Shown: one piece after another, positions 13,225 to 23,875 of the stretch
Layout: each line of letters begins with the position of its first letter
Position numbering within the stretch: position 1 is the stretch's first letter
From: Microcebus murinus
Taxonomy: Eukaryota; Chordata; Mammalia; Primates; Cheirogaleidae
Direction of reading: 5' to 3'
NCBI RefSeq assembly: GCF_040939455.1
Contig: NC_134110.1
Span: 99,911,001-99,975,000, forward strand
DNA: 64,000 nucleotides
Notes under the pieces: model-generated
What the model saw: only the letters and a program-made list of their open reading frames with translations
The model's database searches: none
Told to the model about the DNA's origin: nothing
Made by a program: the position numbers and the translations under genes

Positions 13225-13340
13225 ACACATTTTTCTAGCATTATCCTCCCAACAACGCTTTGAGGCAAGTTTCCCAGGTTTAGGGTAGTTAATAACCTGA
13301 TCTAAGTACCCAGTGAGTGTTTGATACAGGTCTTTTTGTC
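13225..13340 (-). mobile_element. MIR SINE relic
   Basis: A second MIR-like core directly next to the previous one: TTATCCTCCCAACAACGCTT, TTTAGGGTAGTTAATAACCT, and ACCCAGTGAGTG. Either a separate insertion or a duplicated piece. Confidence 0.5.
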
Positions 13341-14540
13341 TTCAGATATGGATGATATTTAAAAAATCAGTATTATTAGAACAAAATCATTCCATTCATA
13401 AATCTGTGTCCGCATCTGTGACTTGAGTGAAATCCCGGAAACCTTTTGTAGCTATTGCCACTGACATATTATTAAGGAACAGTGTGTTCCAAGAGCGTTT
13501 TGTTAACCACATTGTTACCGTTGTAGATGGGTAAAGTGAATGCAGCCAAGGTCATTTCAATTTTTTTCTTTGATTAGCTGTGATCATCGTGATGGTTTAG
13601 TAATTGAGAATATAGTCTAGACAGCAGCTGCAAAACCCACACACACATACACACACCCCAGAACATGCAGCTTGATTAAGGAAGTAGTCAATGCTCATCA
13701 GCATTCATCGTCCACTTGGGACATATTATGGGAAGGCAGGGATTATGCATCCTGCCCTCTCCACATCCAGTTTCCCAAAGACTTCTTAGTAAGCACGCCC
13801 ACCGAAGATAGAGAAAAGGGGAAAACATGACAGTAGTGTAGAAGGTCATGCCCTGTCTACTAATAGCATCAGGCTGGAAGATTCCTTGATAGGGGTAACA
13901 AAATAAATAAATCAGGATGAGAGGCTTATAAAATGCCTCTCTTCTGGGATGTGAGTGCAGCTGTCACTTGGTGATGAACTTGACTTCTCTGTAGCCTGTG
14001 AAGCTCCAAACAAAGAATGATTACTAGTTGTCACTTGGCACTAAGTTTAAAGCAGACAGTAAGGTTTGATTAACCGGAAACATAAACCTATCAGAATTTT
14101 TTATAGCTTATGACTTTGGGGGGGAAAGCATGGATCATAAGGAAACCTGATTATTTTAAGATTTATTCAAAGAACCACTGTGCCAGTCATGCCCTGGGGT
14201 CAGTGCAGACTCAGCTGTATTTCCTGTGCATGGTCCAAAAGAAACCAGAGCAGGGCTCTGAAAGTTATGATTTTCTTAAGGTATTACAACAGCTTCAACC
14301 TTCAAAGAAAGAAAAGCTCCATTTTGTTCAGAATATTGCACTCACTGAGTTACTAAGGCAGAGAGGTCGAAACACACCTTTTTGGACAGACATTACAACA
14401 ACAAAAAGCAGGCAAGCTTGTCCAGTAAGTAATGAGATAATTTCATCAAAACATCTCAATCCCTCCACCTTCTGCCCATTGTTTCCCTAAGCAGAAGAAA
14501 ATCAAATGTCTACATGGATGGAATATCAGCAATGCTAAGT
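13341..14540. other. Low-copy sequence, no gene seen
   Basis: No repeat family recognised. Contains a short (CA)n tract at about 13638-13665. A 126-codon plus frame (14110-14490) has no family resemblance or splice context. Could include host regulatory DNA, but nothing here proves it. Confidence 0.4.
13638..13665. repeat. Short (CA)n microsatellite
   Basis: CCCACACACACATACACACACCCC; an imperfect CA tract. Confidence 0.8.
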
Positions 14541-14569
14541 GGAGGATGGCCCTTATTTCATGAGGACAG

Positions 14570-14625
14570 GTCTTCTTCCTCCTCCTCCTACCCCTCTTTT
14601 TCCCCCTCCTTCTCCTCCTCCAGTT
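14570..14625. repeat. Polypyrimidine tract (CCT-rich)
   Basis: About 55 bases of almost pure C/T (TTCTTCCTCCTCCTCCTACC ... TTCTCCTCCTCCAG). A simple-sequence tract able to form triplex DNA. It ends in a 3'-splice-site-like CAG, but no exon follows that I can support. Confidence 0.8.
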
Positions 14626-14704
14626 ATCATAGTGTTCAGGATTCTGCTACTATTGCTTGTTGCAGTCAATATTTTTGATACTGTTTTGGTAGAGCTTTAT
14701 CGAT

Positions 14705-14820
14705 CACGTATCATTCATTTACTTATTCATTCATTTACAACAAATACCTTTTGCGCAGGCACTCTGGAGACAGAGAGCAAAGCACAGATGGGCTCACAGT
14801 CCACATAGGTACATAGGTTT
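14705..14820 (-). mobile_element. L2/MIR 3'-end relic
   Basis: Reversed CR1-type 3' end: CATTTACTTATTCATTCATT then AACAAATACC and GCAGGCACTCTGGAGACAGA, as in the conserved L2/MIR end. Confidence 0.6.
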
Positions 14821-15714
14821 ACAGTAAGATATACTGCAGTGCCCTCGAATGGGAAGAGGCAAAGTGCTGTGGGTGCATAGAGGCTATGCAAATTCACGGT
14901 GCCCCTGGGGCTGGGAATCAGGTGTGATCAGGAAAAATTTAATAAAAAGTCATTTGGGCTAAGCCTTAGGCCACAATAGGAGTTCTTCAGGCTCATTGGG
15001 AGAGCATCACTAATTGGGTGTGCCCTCACCCCAATCCCTCTCTCCCACTAGGCAAAGTTACCCTGTCTTCCTCTTCCTCTGTTTTCTACCCTAGGCAGAT
15101 GGTGACAGATATCCATTTGCATTGTCACCCTCAGTGCTTATTTTGCCTCCTTTCAATGGAAATGCCCTCTTGGAGAAGGAAGAATGCAGGCCTTCAGAGG
15201 TCCCCATGGCCGTGGGGAAGCCCTGAAGGCAATAGGCTAAGAACACAGTGATCAATACCAAGGCTTCCTGTTGGTCATGTCCCCTGGAAACTTAAAAGAA
15301 TCCAAGAGGCCAGCAACATTTCATAGACCTGCCAGGTGGGGACTAAACAGACAAAATAGCAACTCCTCACATTTGTGCAGAACTTTCTGGATCTGTAAGT
15401 AGGCCTCACAGCATGGTAGAATAGGACATGCCTTAAAGGGCTGTAAGTTTCACAGAGTTCCCTGGTAAAAACCAGACCCTGTCCCGTGGATCAGTCTTCT
15501 AGAAAAGCTCCATATTTTTAGTTTTCATGGATCCAAATACTAGCTCATGCAATTTGTTAAGACTCTTGCCCCCCAGGAGGATGTGAGACTGGCTCTGTGA
15601 GTGCATCCGAAGGGTCTCCAAAGTGGAATCTTCGGTCAATTTCCGTATATGAAAGAATGTGCTGGGGCGCTGATGGGGGCCAGGCTTGAGGTGAGGGTCA
15701 GGGAACAGAGATTT
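14821..15714. other. Low-copy sequence, no gene seen
   Basis: No recognised repeat and no convincing exon. The small open frames do not resemble known proteins. Confidence 0.4.
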
Positions 15715-16080
15715 GCTTTAGTCCCTCCTCAGGGCCTTTGCGAGTTCTGTTCCCTCTTCCTGCAGGTCACCTCCCCTGGGTCTCATGAAGCCTGGCACCT
15801 TCTCATCCTTGGCTTCATTTTAAATGGTACCTCCTCAAAAAAGCTTTCCCTGACCACCATCACTCCCTCTATGTCCACAAATTCTTCCTTTCCCAGCATC
15901 CTGTTTCAACCGTATCATCATCGTTTAGGGATCATGATTTGGGGCGTTAAGTTGCTTCCAGTCTGTCTCCCTTTAGAGCGTAAACTCCCCGGGGGTAGGC
16001 ATATACTGTCCTCTTCACTGCTAAAAAGTCAGCGCTCAGTAAAGCAACTGCCGCATAGTAGGGATTCAATCCATTCTCGG
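15715..16080 (+). mobile_element. L2 LINE 3' end
   Basis: Typical L2 end of ORF2 and 3' UTR: CTCAGGGCCTTTGCGAGTTC, TGTTCCCTCTTCCTGCAGG, AAAGCTTTCCCTGACCACC, then GAGCGTAAACTCCCCGGGGG and AGCGCTCAGTAAAGCAACTG near the end. A 160-codon frame over it (15601-16083) is an accident of this relic. Confidence 0.85.
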
Positions 16081-16683
16081 TAAGAGAAAGTCAGTTCAAG
16101 GAAACAGTCCAGGGTCTGGAGAGGAGGAGACTGGGGCCCCTGCCAAGTGTGGTGGGGCTGGCACCGCAGGCTGAGGACACTTTCCAAGGATGGATCTGTG
16201 TCCCCAAAGATAACTCAGTCACTCACTGCTCTTTATGCTTGGAAATAAAGATGACATAAGTATTAACCAAGAGGAGCAACGTGAGACGTCGTCTCAATTG
16301 GTGTTTCGACAAGGAAGTGAAGCCCTTTCTTTATAACACAGTTTATCTCCACAGGGTGCCGACTGCTATGTGGACCGATAGTTTTATCGTTCTAGGACAT
16401 TTAAAGATGACCTGAGTCTGTCAAGTACAATATAAATACAGAATGGCTTTATGCTGAATCTAAGGGATGGGAGGATTGTTATAATTTAAGAATCATGATA
16501 AATAAAATGAACGTGGCATTAAAGTACTACGACAGAAGTTATTTTAGAGATAATACCGCTGGGAATAAAGAAGGTTAAGCTTTCACTCTGTTAGAAGCAC
16601 AGCTTCTGAGACCCTGAAGCATATACTTATCTATTAATGCACACGCTAATGCCAGGGGAGGCCTTCCTTTAAGAAGAGACAAA
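16081..16683. other. Low-copy sequence, no gene seen
   Basis: No repeat recognised. It leads into the CpG-rich block from the 5' side. Confidence 0.4.
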
Positions 16684-16895
16684 TGTCGCCCCACACTTGG
16701 AAATAAGAGCCTCGCAAGAGCGGCTTTTTGTCAGTCTCCTCGCCGGCGTGGGCACCTGGCTGCTGTTTGGATAAAGGAGCGTCACCCGCGGCCTCCGCAG
16801 GCTGCCCTCCGCGCGCCGCGCGCCCACCGCACACCGCGCTTCGCAGGTGCGTCTTTCCAATGTTCGCTTGTGGGTGAGACGTGGCGCGTTGCGGG
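16684..16895. promoter_or_regulatory. Small CpG-rich block (CpG-island-like)
   Basis: I count about 26 CpG dinucleotides in roughly 205 bases, including CCGCGCGCCGCGCGCCC near 16809-16825, in a window that otherwise has almost no CpG. It is not part of any repeat I recognise. A CpG-dense, non-repeat block normally means the DNA stays unmethylated in the germline, as at promoters and some enhancers. It is shorter than the usual 500-base or even 200-base CpG-island thresholds comfortably allow. No TATA box, first exon or donor site can be firmly assigned; CGCAGGTGCGTC at about 16844 resembles a donor (CAG|GTGCGT). Confidence 0.5.
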
Positions 16896-17455
16896 GAGGG
16901 AGAAGCAGGATGAGATATTCAGCTGATTCTTCAGCTTGGAAGTGATGAATTGAACTGAAACTAATTCAGGGCTCCACTTTACATTTTTGGCAAATGAGCA
17001 AATATGCAGATTCATACCAAACAGATGTGTCTGCCAGTTACCCCAGTAGCAGTTCCAGAAGCCGAGGTTCATTGAGCTAGTGCTCCAATTAGTGAGAACA
17101 TCATAGCAAGTATGTAATTATTCTGGAACCTGTTGAGCTTTCATCTGCTATCAATTTCATTTCATTTAAGCCCAATTCAGGCTGAACTCGCAGTGAACTC
17201 GATCATTTAAAATGGAGATCTTAGATTGGCACAACTTTTGTGTCCGACATGTGTTTTGAGGTGGTCAGAAAATTGCCTTTGAAACAGTCACAATTTGTAT
17301 TCAACTGGTCTCTCTGACTGATGACAACGTTTTGCTGGTGCTGCGACCATGATTTTTACAGTACTTTCCAATATTACCATAGTAAATTGCTTCCAATGAG
17401 AAATGTAAATTCTTAAAAATAGGCAGTGCAGAGCCTGGTGGGTGCCTTGTATTGT
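16896..17455. other. Low-copy sequence next to the CpG block
   Basis: Non-repeat DNA of even base composition with words such as CAATTTCATTTCATTTAAGC and TCATTTAAAATGGAGATCTT. It could be a conserved non-coding element, but alignment would be needed. No open frame of note on the plus strand. Confidence 0.35.
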
Positions 17456-17457
17456 CA

Positions 17458-17745
17458 CTCAACTCATTCCTTCAGCTGTCAGTCCACCCCAGCGCACCGG
17501 GCCCTGTGTTGAAGACACAGAATGATGCGCTCTCTGTGCTGTGTATGTATAAAGGAGGAAGCAGAGCAATCCAGATAAACACAGGCGGCCGGCATTAGAG
17601 GGGAAGAACGAACTGGATGTTGTGAGAGCCCTGAAAATGTAGCAGCCAGTTATGCCTGAGGGGTCCAGAAAGGCTTCCTGGAAGAGGGGGTATTTGAGTT
17701 GCGTTTTGAAGGATGAATAATGTTTTCCAGGAAAAAAAGCGAATG
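17458..17745 (-). mobile_element. L2-type relic
   Basis: Reads as a reversed L2/MIR-like 3' region: ACTCATTCCTTCAGCTGTCA, CCGGGCCCTGTGTTGAAGAC, then AAAGGCTTCCTGGAAGAGGG and GTTTTGAAGGATGAATAATG. An L1 tail follows at once. Confidence 0.6.
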
Positions 17746-17754
17746 ACAAAGAAC

Positions 17755-18325
17755 CAAATGTAGACTTAACATTTGATCCAGCAATCCCAATACTGGGTAT
17801 CTACCCAAAGGAAAAGAAGTCACTTTATCAAAAAGACCACTGCACTCAAATGTTCACAGCAGCATAATTTACAATTTGCAATGGTGTGGAATCAACCCAA
17901 GTGCCCATCAACACATGAGTGGAATAAGAAAATGTGGTGTATATCTATCATGGGGTACTACTCAGCCATAGACAAACACAAATAATGTCTTTGCAGCAAT
18001 TTGGATGGAACTGGAGACCATTATCCTAAGTGACATATCTCAAGAATGGAAAAACCAACACCAAATGTACTTTCTAATAATTTGGAACTAATTAATGGGC
18101 ACACATATGCACAGAAAGAAGTAAAAATCATTAGAAATCAAGAAGGGGATGTGGGGTGAGGAAGGGAGAAGTAAAAACTTATGTAACAGGTACAATGAAC
18201 AATATTCAGGTGACAGATACACTTATAGCCCTGCTTAAAGCATTTAAAGCTATCCATGTAACAAAAATATTTGAACCCCTTTAATATTTTGAAATAAAAA
18301 ATAATAAAAATAAAATAAAACAGTA
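17755..18325 (+). mobile_element. 5'-truncated L1 insertion
   Basis: L1 ORF2 C-terminus and 3' UTR: ACATTTGATCCAGCAATCCC, AAGTGCCCATCAACACATGA, ATCTCAAGAATGGAAAAACC, and a tail AAATAAAAAATAATAAAAAT. Several frameshifts. I could not find clear target-site duplications. Confidence 0.88.
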
Positions 18326-19510
18326 CATTTGAAGGAAAAAATAAAATGTTAAAAAAGCAATTGGTTTTTGTATACTAACGCTATATTTTGTAACCTTTCT
18401 ATAGTTGCTTTTTAGTTACAGGGCTTTTTTCCCCAAAAAAATCTATTATTTTTATTGATGCATAATAGATTTATATATTTTGAGAGTACATGAAATAATT
18501 TAATAAATTCACATATTTTTTTTTAAAAATGGGAATAATGAGAAAGGGGAACTGCCAGTTAAAGAGTCACATACAAGGACATAGGCTCATGAAAGGGTGG
18601 GATATTTTTCAGAAATAATAAGAGAACAACGTGGCAAATATTAGAAATTTTAAAAATCTGAGACTAGAGCGAAGGTTTCTAAACTTTTTGGTTTATTGCA
18701 GTCTTCACATCTCAGTAATTTTCTTATGGCACCCCTGGGGTCAAAAGAAATATCTAAAACTTCCATTTATTAAAAAGTTTCAAATAATATGTAAGTCCCA
18801 ACAAAGAAAAAACATATTTTTATCTTTTTAGTTAGATAACCACAATTACTCGTTTTTGTGATGTGTATCAGCCGGGCACTGAACAATTTCTCAAATCTTT
18901 GAATCAGATGGACTTGGCCGCCTCACTTCCTGTTCCACATTCACTTCCATGTAGTATTTGCTTTTCATCAGAGCTGCTGCCAAAATCCCAGCTTCACAAA
19001 GACACTACTTCAACAGGAGGTATCACCACTTAACACTAAAACTGTGTAACCTTCCTTTAACAGGTATCACCTAGTTTTCATTACCCTGGACTCAAAAATT
19101 TAAAATATCCTGCCAAGTCCTCATGGTTTTCTTGTGGCATCCAAGGGCACCTCAACACTCAGTTTGGGTACCGTCAGGCTATTGAAGAGGTTGGTGTCAA
19201 ACTTTAAACGACTTTCTATATTAGGAGAGATTTCTGAAATACAGTTGTGATGTGGCTTTGACAATGAAGACATAACCAAACAAGTATACCTTTGAACTAA
19301 ACTTTTGAAAGCAATTTGAAATATATAGATGAGACAAGCAAATAAATATTTTCTCCTTGAATTTCTGATGCATAATAAAGTAAACGGAGATTCTTTTATT
19401 TCTTACTCACATTGCACAGTGGCTTCTGGATGAGCCAGACAAATTTAAGGTCCAGCATAAAAGCATTTTCACTAGTCTACCTGCATGGTTCAACTAAAAT
19501 GAGTTCTCAA
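18326..19510. other. Mostly unassigned; possible DNA-transposon and L1 relics
   Basis: 18430-18530 resembles a reversed old L1 3' end (TTTTGAGAGTACATGAAATAA). 18660-19200 has the look of an old hAT-type relic (TTCTAAACTTTTTGGTTTATT ... TTGGTGTCAAACTTTAAACG) but I cannot name it. No gene is seen. Confidence 0.3.
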
Positions 19511-19990
19511 TAACATGCAAGTTTAAAAACAGAAACTTGCCCACAAATGGTCATAGCAGCCCAAAAGTGAAAACAACATGCATGTCCTTCAAGTGATACG
19601 TGGATAAACTGATATAAACACACAGTGGAATATTACTCAGTCATGAAGAAAAATCAAGTACTGATAAATGCTACAACATGAAAGAACCTCAAAAGCATTA
19701 TGCTGAATGAAAGAAGCCAGACACAGGTCACATATTCCGTGGTTCTATTCATAAAAAACCTCCAGGCTCAACAAATCCATAGGGATAGAAATTTGCCTGC
19801 TAGGGGCTGCAGGGAAGGAGGAATGGGAAGTGACTGCTAGTGGGCATCGACTTTCTTTGGGAGTAATAAAAATATTCTGGGATTAGACAGCAGTAATCAT
19901 TATATGACTTTGAGAATATACAAAAAGTCACTGAATTGTGGTTTTTAAGAAGATGCATTTTAAGGTATATGCATTATATCTCAAAGGGAA
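19511..19990 (+). mobile_element. Old L1M 3' region
   Basis: ORF2 C-terminal and 3' UTR text of an old L1: TAAACTGATATAAACACACA, GTGGAATATTACTCAGTCATG, GAATGAAAGAAGCCAGACAC, and TGATTGTGGTTTTTAAG-like GAATTGTGGTTTTTAAGAAG. No open frame. Confidence 0.8.
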
Positions 19991-20400
19991 AGAAACAGAG
20001 ATGGCATCAGTCACCCAAACCTCCATTCCCCACTCCAGCCCTCTCAAAGTCAAGGATTCTGCGCTGTCTACATGAGGCCACAGTGAATGTGATTATTCGT
20101 CATCCCTCTTGGACGTGACAGCTGTTGGGCTGAAACTTTATAAGGGTTTGTATCCTGAGGGGGGTAGGGGCTGAGGGGCCGTGATGGGATGCAAGGCATT
20201 GCCCCACAGCGGGGCTGCCCTGACTGGGTACTGTCATTGGGCTCCCCTCCCCTGTGGTCACCCCCACAGGCTGCCCAGGACCTCCACGGTAGTGTGCACA
20301 AGCTCACATCCCTGGAGCTCCAGGAAGTGAAAGGAGTAGCCAACAACTCTGACGAAAATCTCTTCTGTTATTTCAGTTTCCTCACTTAGGCATCCTTCTG
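19991..20400. other. Unassigned sequence between two L1M pieces
   Basis: GC-richer than its surroundings (20200-20290). Two overlapping opposite-strand frames (20068-20346 minus, 20189-20389 plus) have no family resemblance. Possibly a fragment inserted in or between L1M 3' ends. Confidence 0.3.
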
Positions 20401-20520
20401 CAGCTATGCCAGTGTCACTGCTGGGGAGAACTGGGTGAAAGGTATGTGGGACCTCTCTGTACTAATTTTGCAATTTCCTATGAATCTATAATTATACCAA
20501 AATAAAAATATTTTTAAAAG
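20401..20520 (+). mobile_element. Old L1M 3' terminus
   Basis: AACTGGGTGAAAGGTATGTG, GACCTCTCTGTACTAATTTT, CAATTTCCTATGAATCTATA and ACCAAAATAAAAATATTTTT: the common 3' terminus of mammalian-wide L1M elements. Confidence 0.8.
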
Positions 20521-20865
20521 GCATATAAATACATATTTGGTTATTTGATTTGAATATGCATTAGACCAGCAGCTGATCACCATTAAAAAGGTTCTAGAAT
20601 GCAGTTCTTGTTTGTATTACCAAAGAGCGTTCTGGTACATTCCAACACAAGACAGAACCCATCCTGCACATTTCCTGCTAAGGTTATCCCCAGGTATTTC
20701 CTATGCTTGAATAAATTTTGAATTCTCATAGTTCATCCAAGTTACATTGAATTTTACAGTTTTAGAATGGTTTAAGGAACAATTAAGTTTCAAACACTGT
20801 CAGTACTGAAAATATAAGAATGTGGGTCCTACCCACTAGGTGCAAACGGAAAAAAAAGTTATATA
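20521..20865. other. Unassigned sequence, nothing seen
   Basis: AT-rich, no repeat or gene recognised. Confidence 0.4.
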
Positions 20866-21378
20866 CAGCTGACCCTTGAACCATACACGGCTTAGGGGTG
20901 CTGACCTTTCATGTGGTCAAAAACCCACATATAACTTTAGACTCCCCAAAACTTAACTACTAGATAGCCTATTGGTGGCTGGAAGCCTTACTGATAACAT
21001 AAATGGTTGATTAACACATATTTTGTATGTCATTGGTATTGTATACTGTATTCCTACAATAAAGTAAGCTAGAGAAAAGAAAATGTTATTAAGAAAATCA
21101 GAAGGCAGAGAAAACACATTTACTATTCCTTAAGTGGAAGTAGATCATTATAAGGTCTTTGTTTTCATTGTCTTCATGTACTGTAGGCCGAGAAGGAGGA
21201 AGAAGAGGAGGGCTTGGTCTTGCTGTCTCAGGGGCAGTAGAGACAGGAGACGCGAGGAGGTGGAAGGGGAGGCCGGAGAGGCAGGAGGAGTTACATGCAG
21301 TATAACTTTTACTGAAAAAAAAATCTGAGTATAAGTGGACCTGCACAGTTCAAACCCAAGTTGTTCAAGGGTCAACTA
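20866..21378. mobile_element. Tigger/MER2-type (pogo) DNA transposon, non-autonomous
   Basis: 513 bases with terminal inverted repeats: left CAGCTGACCCTTGAACCATA and right (reversed) TAGTTGACCCTTGAACAACT followed by TGGGTTTGAACTGTGCAGG. Flanking TA dinucleotides at 20864-20865 and 21379-21380 are the expected target duplication. The interior has no transposase: 21180-21300 is a purine-rich stretch (GAGAAGGAGGAAGAAGAGGA) that leaves chance frames on both strands. Confidence 0.85.
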
Positions 21379-21380
21379 TA

Positions 21381-21759
21381 ATAGAAATATTGTAAAATGT
21401 CATGAGAACAAGGAAAGAAGGGGTTGATTCTGCTTTGAAGGGTGAGAAAGAGAGCACAAAATAGGTAACAGTTGACCTGTGTTTGAGGAATGAACCAGCG
21501 TTTCATGGCAAGAGAAGTGGAAAAAAAGAAGCCCAAGAAGTGGCGATCAAAAGGCCAAATGCTCCATCAAAGATGTTTCTTTATTTTCGAGCTGAATTTA
21601 TTTTTTGACTGCATTCTGTTTCCTTCTAGAAGTATTTTGCTTATTGCTAAAGAAAGAAGCAAACGGAACAGAAGTGTTCAAAGAGAAAACCAAAAGTTCT
21701 TCCTCTCTTATGTCCCCAGATCTCCCAACCCCACTTCCTAGCAATAAATGGTTTCTTGT
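21381..21759. other. Unassigned sequence
   Basis: No recognised repeat. Overlapping open frames of 83 codons on opposite strands look accidental. Confidence 0.35.
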
Positions 21760-22320
21760 GATCCAAACATTTCCTATGTGTAACAGGCATAGGACCACAC
21801 ACAGATAAGATTCTACTTTAAATATTGCTCTGAAACTTGTATTTTTCACTTAACAATATAACTTATATATCTTTATAGAAGTATTCGGGTCATCATCTTC
21901 ACTTTTTTGTTTTTGTTTTTTTGGGGGTTTTTTTGTTTTTGTTTTTGTTTTTGTTTTTTTTGAGACACAGTGCCACTCTGTCACCACTGCTAGAGTGCCA
22001 TGGCATCACTTAGCTCACAGCAACCTCAAATTCCTGAGTTCAAGCCATCCTCCTGCCTCAGCCTTCCAAGTAGCTGGAACTACAGGCATGCACCACCATG
22101 CCCAGCTAATTTTTTCTATTTTTAATAGAGGCAGGGTCTCACTCTTGCTCTGGCTGGTCTCGAACTCCTGAGCTCCAGCAATCCTCCCGCCTCAGACTCC
22201 CAGAGTGCTCGGATTACAAGTGTGAGCCACTGCGCCCAGCCTTCTTCACGCTCTTTAAAGGTGGCATAGTATTTTTTGAACAGCTGTATCATAATTTACT
22301 TAAACAGTCCCTTACTAATT
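21760..22320 (-). mobile_element. Old L1M 3' fragment interrupted by an Alu
   Basis: Reversed L1M text before the Alu (GCTCTGAAACTTGTATTTTTC, ACTTAACAATATAACTTATA) and after it (TTTGAACAGCTGTATCATAA, TTACTTAAACAGTCCCTTAC). The two sides join in L1 order. Confidence 0.65.
21905..22241 (-). mobile_element. Lemur-type Alu SINE with T-rich (reverse A) tail
   Basis: Reversed Alu body from TGAGACACAGTGCCACTCTG to GTGAGCCACTGCGCCCAGCC, with the strepsirrhine-like TGCCATGGCATCACTTAGCTC segment. Its tail is a long GTTTTT/GTTTTTT array (21908-21960). A partial target duplication TCTTCAC lies on each side (21897-21903 and about 22243-22249). More diverged than the three plus-strand copies. Confidence 0.85.
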
Positions 22321-23875
22321 AATCAATCAGAGCTTTTAAGCAGGGACAAACTTAACCATGCCTCTTTCAAAAGGTAATTCTAAGAAATGTCAAAAGAAAG
22401 AGTCTGTTATTCAAAAGGATGTTTTAACAAGTTACAATAAATCATAATGTGGAAATCTTCACCTAATGTACCTCACACCACACCTATAGTTACAAATGAC
22501 AGTCTGGTAACCTAGAATGCAGGCTCGAGGACTCTATTTCTCTTTCTTCCAATTACTTGTAATATTTCAGAAAAGTTCCTTGATATTTCTGGATCTTTAT
22601 TGTACCATCTGGGGAGAACAGATAAGAAAGGTTGTTTCACTGGTTCGTATTCATTCATAAAGCATTTTTGTTTTTCAATAAAAAGTAACTATATTGAAAA
22701 GAGAAAACTACACAATAGCATAAGGTCGCTGTACACAGAACAACCAATCCGTGGCAGTGCCGCATGCAGGAGAGTAATTATATGTCAGCTGCTCCCTGCC
22801 TGCCGCCCGCCTGCACGTGGCGGAGAAACAAGCTGCCTACTGAGGTGCCACGGCCCCTCCACAGTGGCTCAGCTGCATTTGCACCACAGCTTGTGGACGA
22901 TGATACAGGAGGGAAATATGAGGGCTTTGTTTATTTCTTTTTATACCTATGTTTTTCTCAGCCTTGTTAATGTTTGTGTTTTACCCTTAAACTTGCACTT
23001 CCCTTCCACTTCCGCCATAGAATTTTATTCAGATGTAATATATTTTTATATCTGAAAACCTTTTTATCGATTAACCTAAGTGAATGAAAGTTAAAATTGT
23101 TTTTTTATTCCCTATGAATCTAGGTCTTGAAATGTTTTTAAAGAGTCTTCTAGATTTCAATTATCATTACAAATATTAGTAGTACAGCATTGAGGAAAAT
23201 GATAGAACATATTACATGAAGAGTAAAAAAATGTTGGAAATCTTCATCTTAATAAATTTTGCTCAGGTCTTTTTCCAATCTGTTCCTATATCCATAGATG
23301 AATATGACTGATTGCTAAAATGGTATAAAGCACAGCATTAATTCTACCCTAACTTTTCCTTTTTCTAGATGAAAACTCTAGAAATATTTACTTACCTAAA
23401 TAAGTAGACAAGACTGAAGGCATTTTTAGAATAGCAATGTCACTCACTTCCTGAATTATCTCTGAGTTTTATTTCCCAAACTACTGCATAGTTATGTATT
23501 CTCAAACCTTATTTTTAAATCGTCCATCAGCTGACAACTCAACCAGGTTCTCCTTCAATTTTGTTGTAAGCCAAGAATTACAAATCCTCTGGCTTAAAAA
23601 GGAACTGCTAACGACTCAGTAGAGCCTATCACTTTCTTAGGCACATACCAATATTTCAAATGGTCTCTTTGTGTGAAGGTTTTAACACTGCAGGACAACA
23701 TTCTATAGTGAAATTTGGGATGAGGCAAAGACGTGCCTTTCTTCTGTAGGGTAGAAAAAGGGACCTTTACCAAAGGGAAATCAGAAAAACACCTGGATCA
23801 CAGCAATATCTTCAGGCAAATCAATTGATCTACAAATTGAGGGTCTTCAAATTGATTACTTAAAACTCTCCACGC
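22321..23875. other. Low-copy sequence, no gene seen
   Basis: A 151-codon plus frame (22600-23055) ends in a hydrophobic run but its base use matches non-coding DNA around it and no family is recognised. No repeat family identified by eye. Confidence 0.35.

Noticed and set aside
14110..14490. 126-codon plus-strand open frame
   Set aside because: No recognisable protein features; flanks have no exon signals I can support.
14570..14640. Polypyrimidine tract followed by CAG as a 3' splice site
   Set aside because: No open or conserved exon follows and no matching donor; treated as simple sequence.
15601..16083. 160-codon plus-strand open frame
   Set aside because: Most of it is an L2 LINE 3' end, including its non-coding part, in a chance frame.
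22600..23055. 151-codon plus-strand open frame with hydrophobic C-terminus
   Set aside because: Base composition follows AT-rich non-coding surroundings; no family resemblance.
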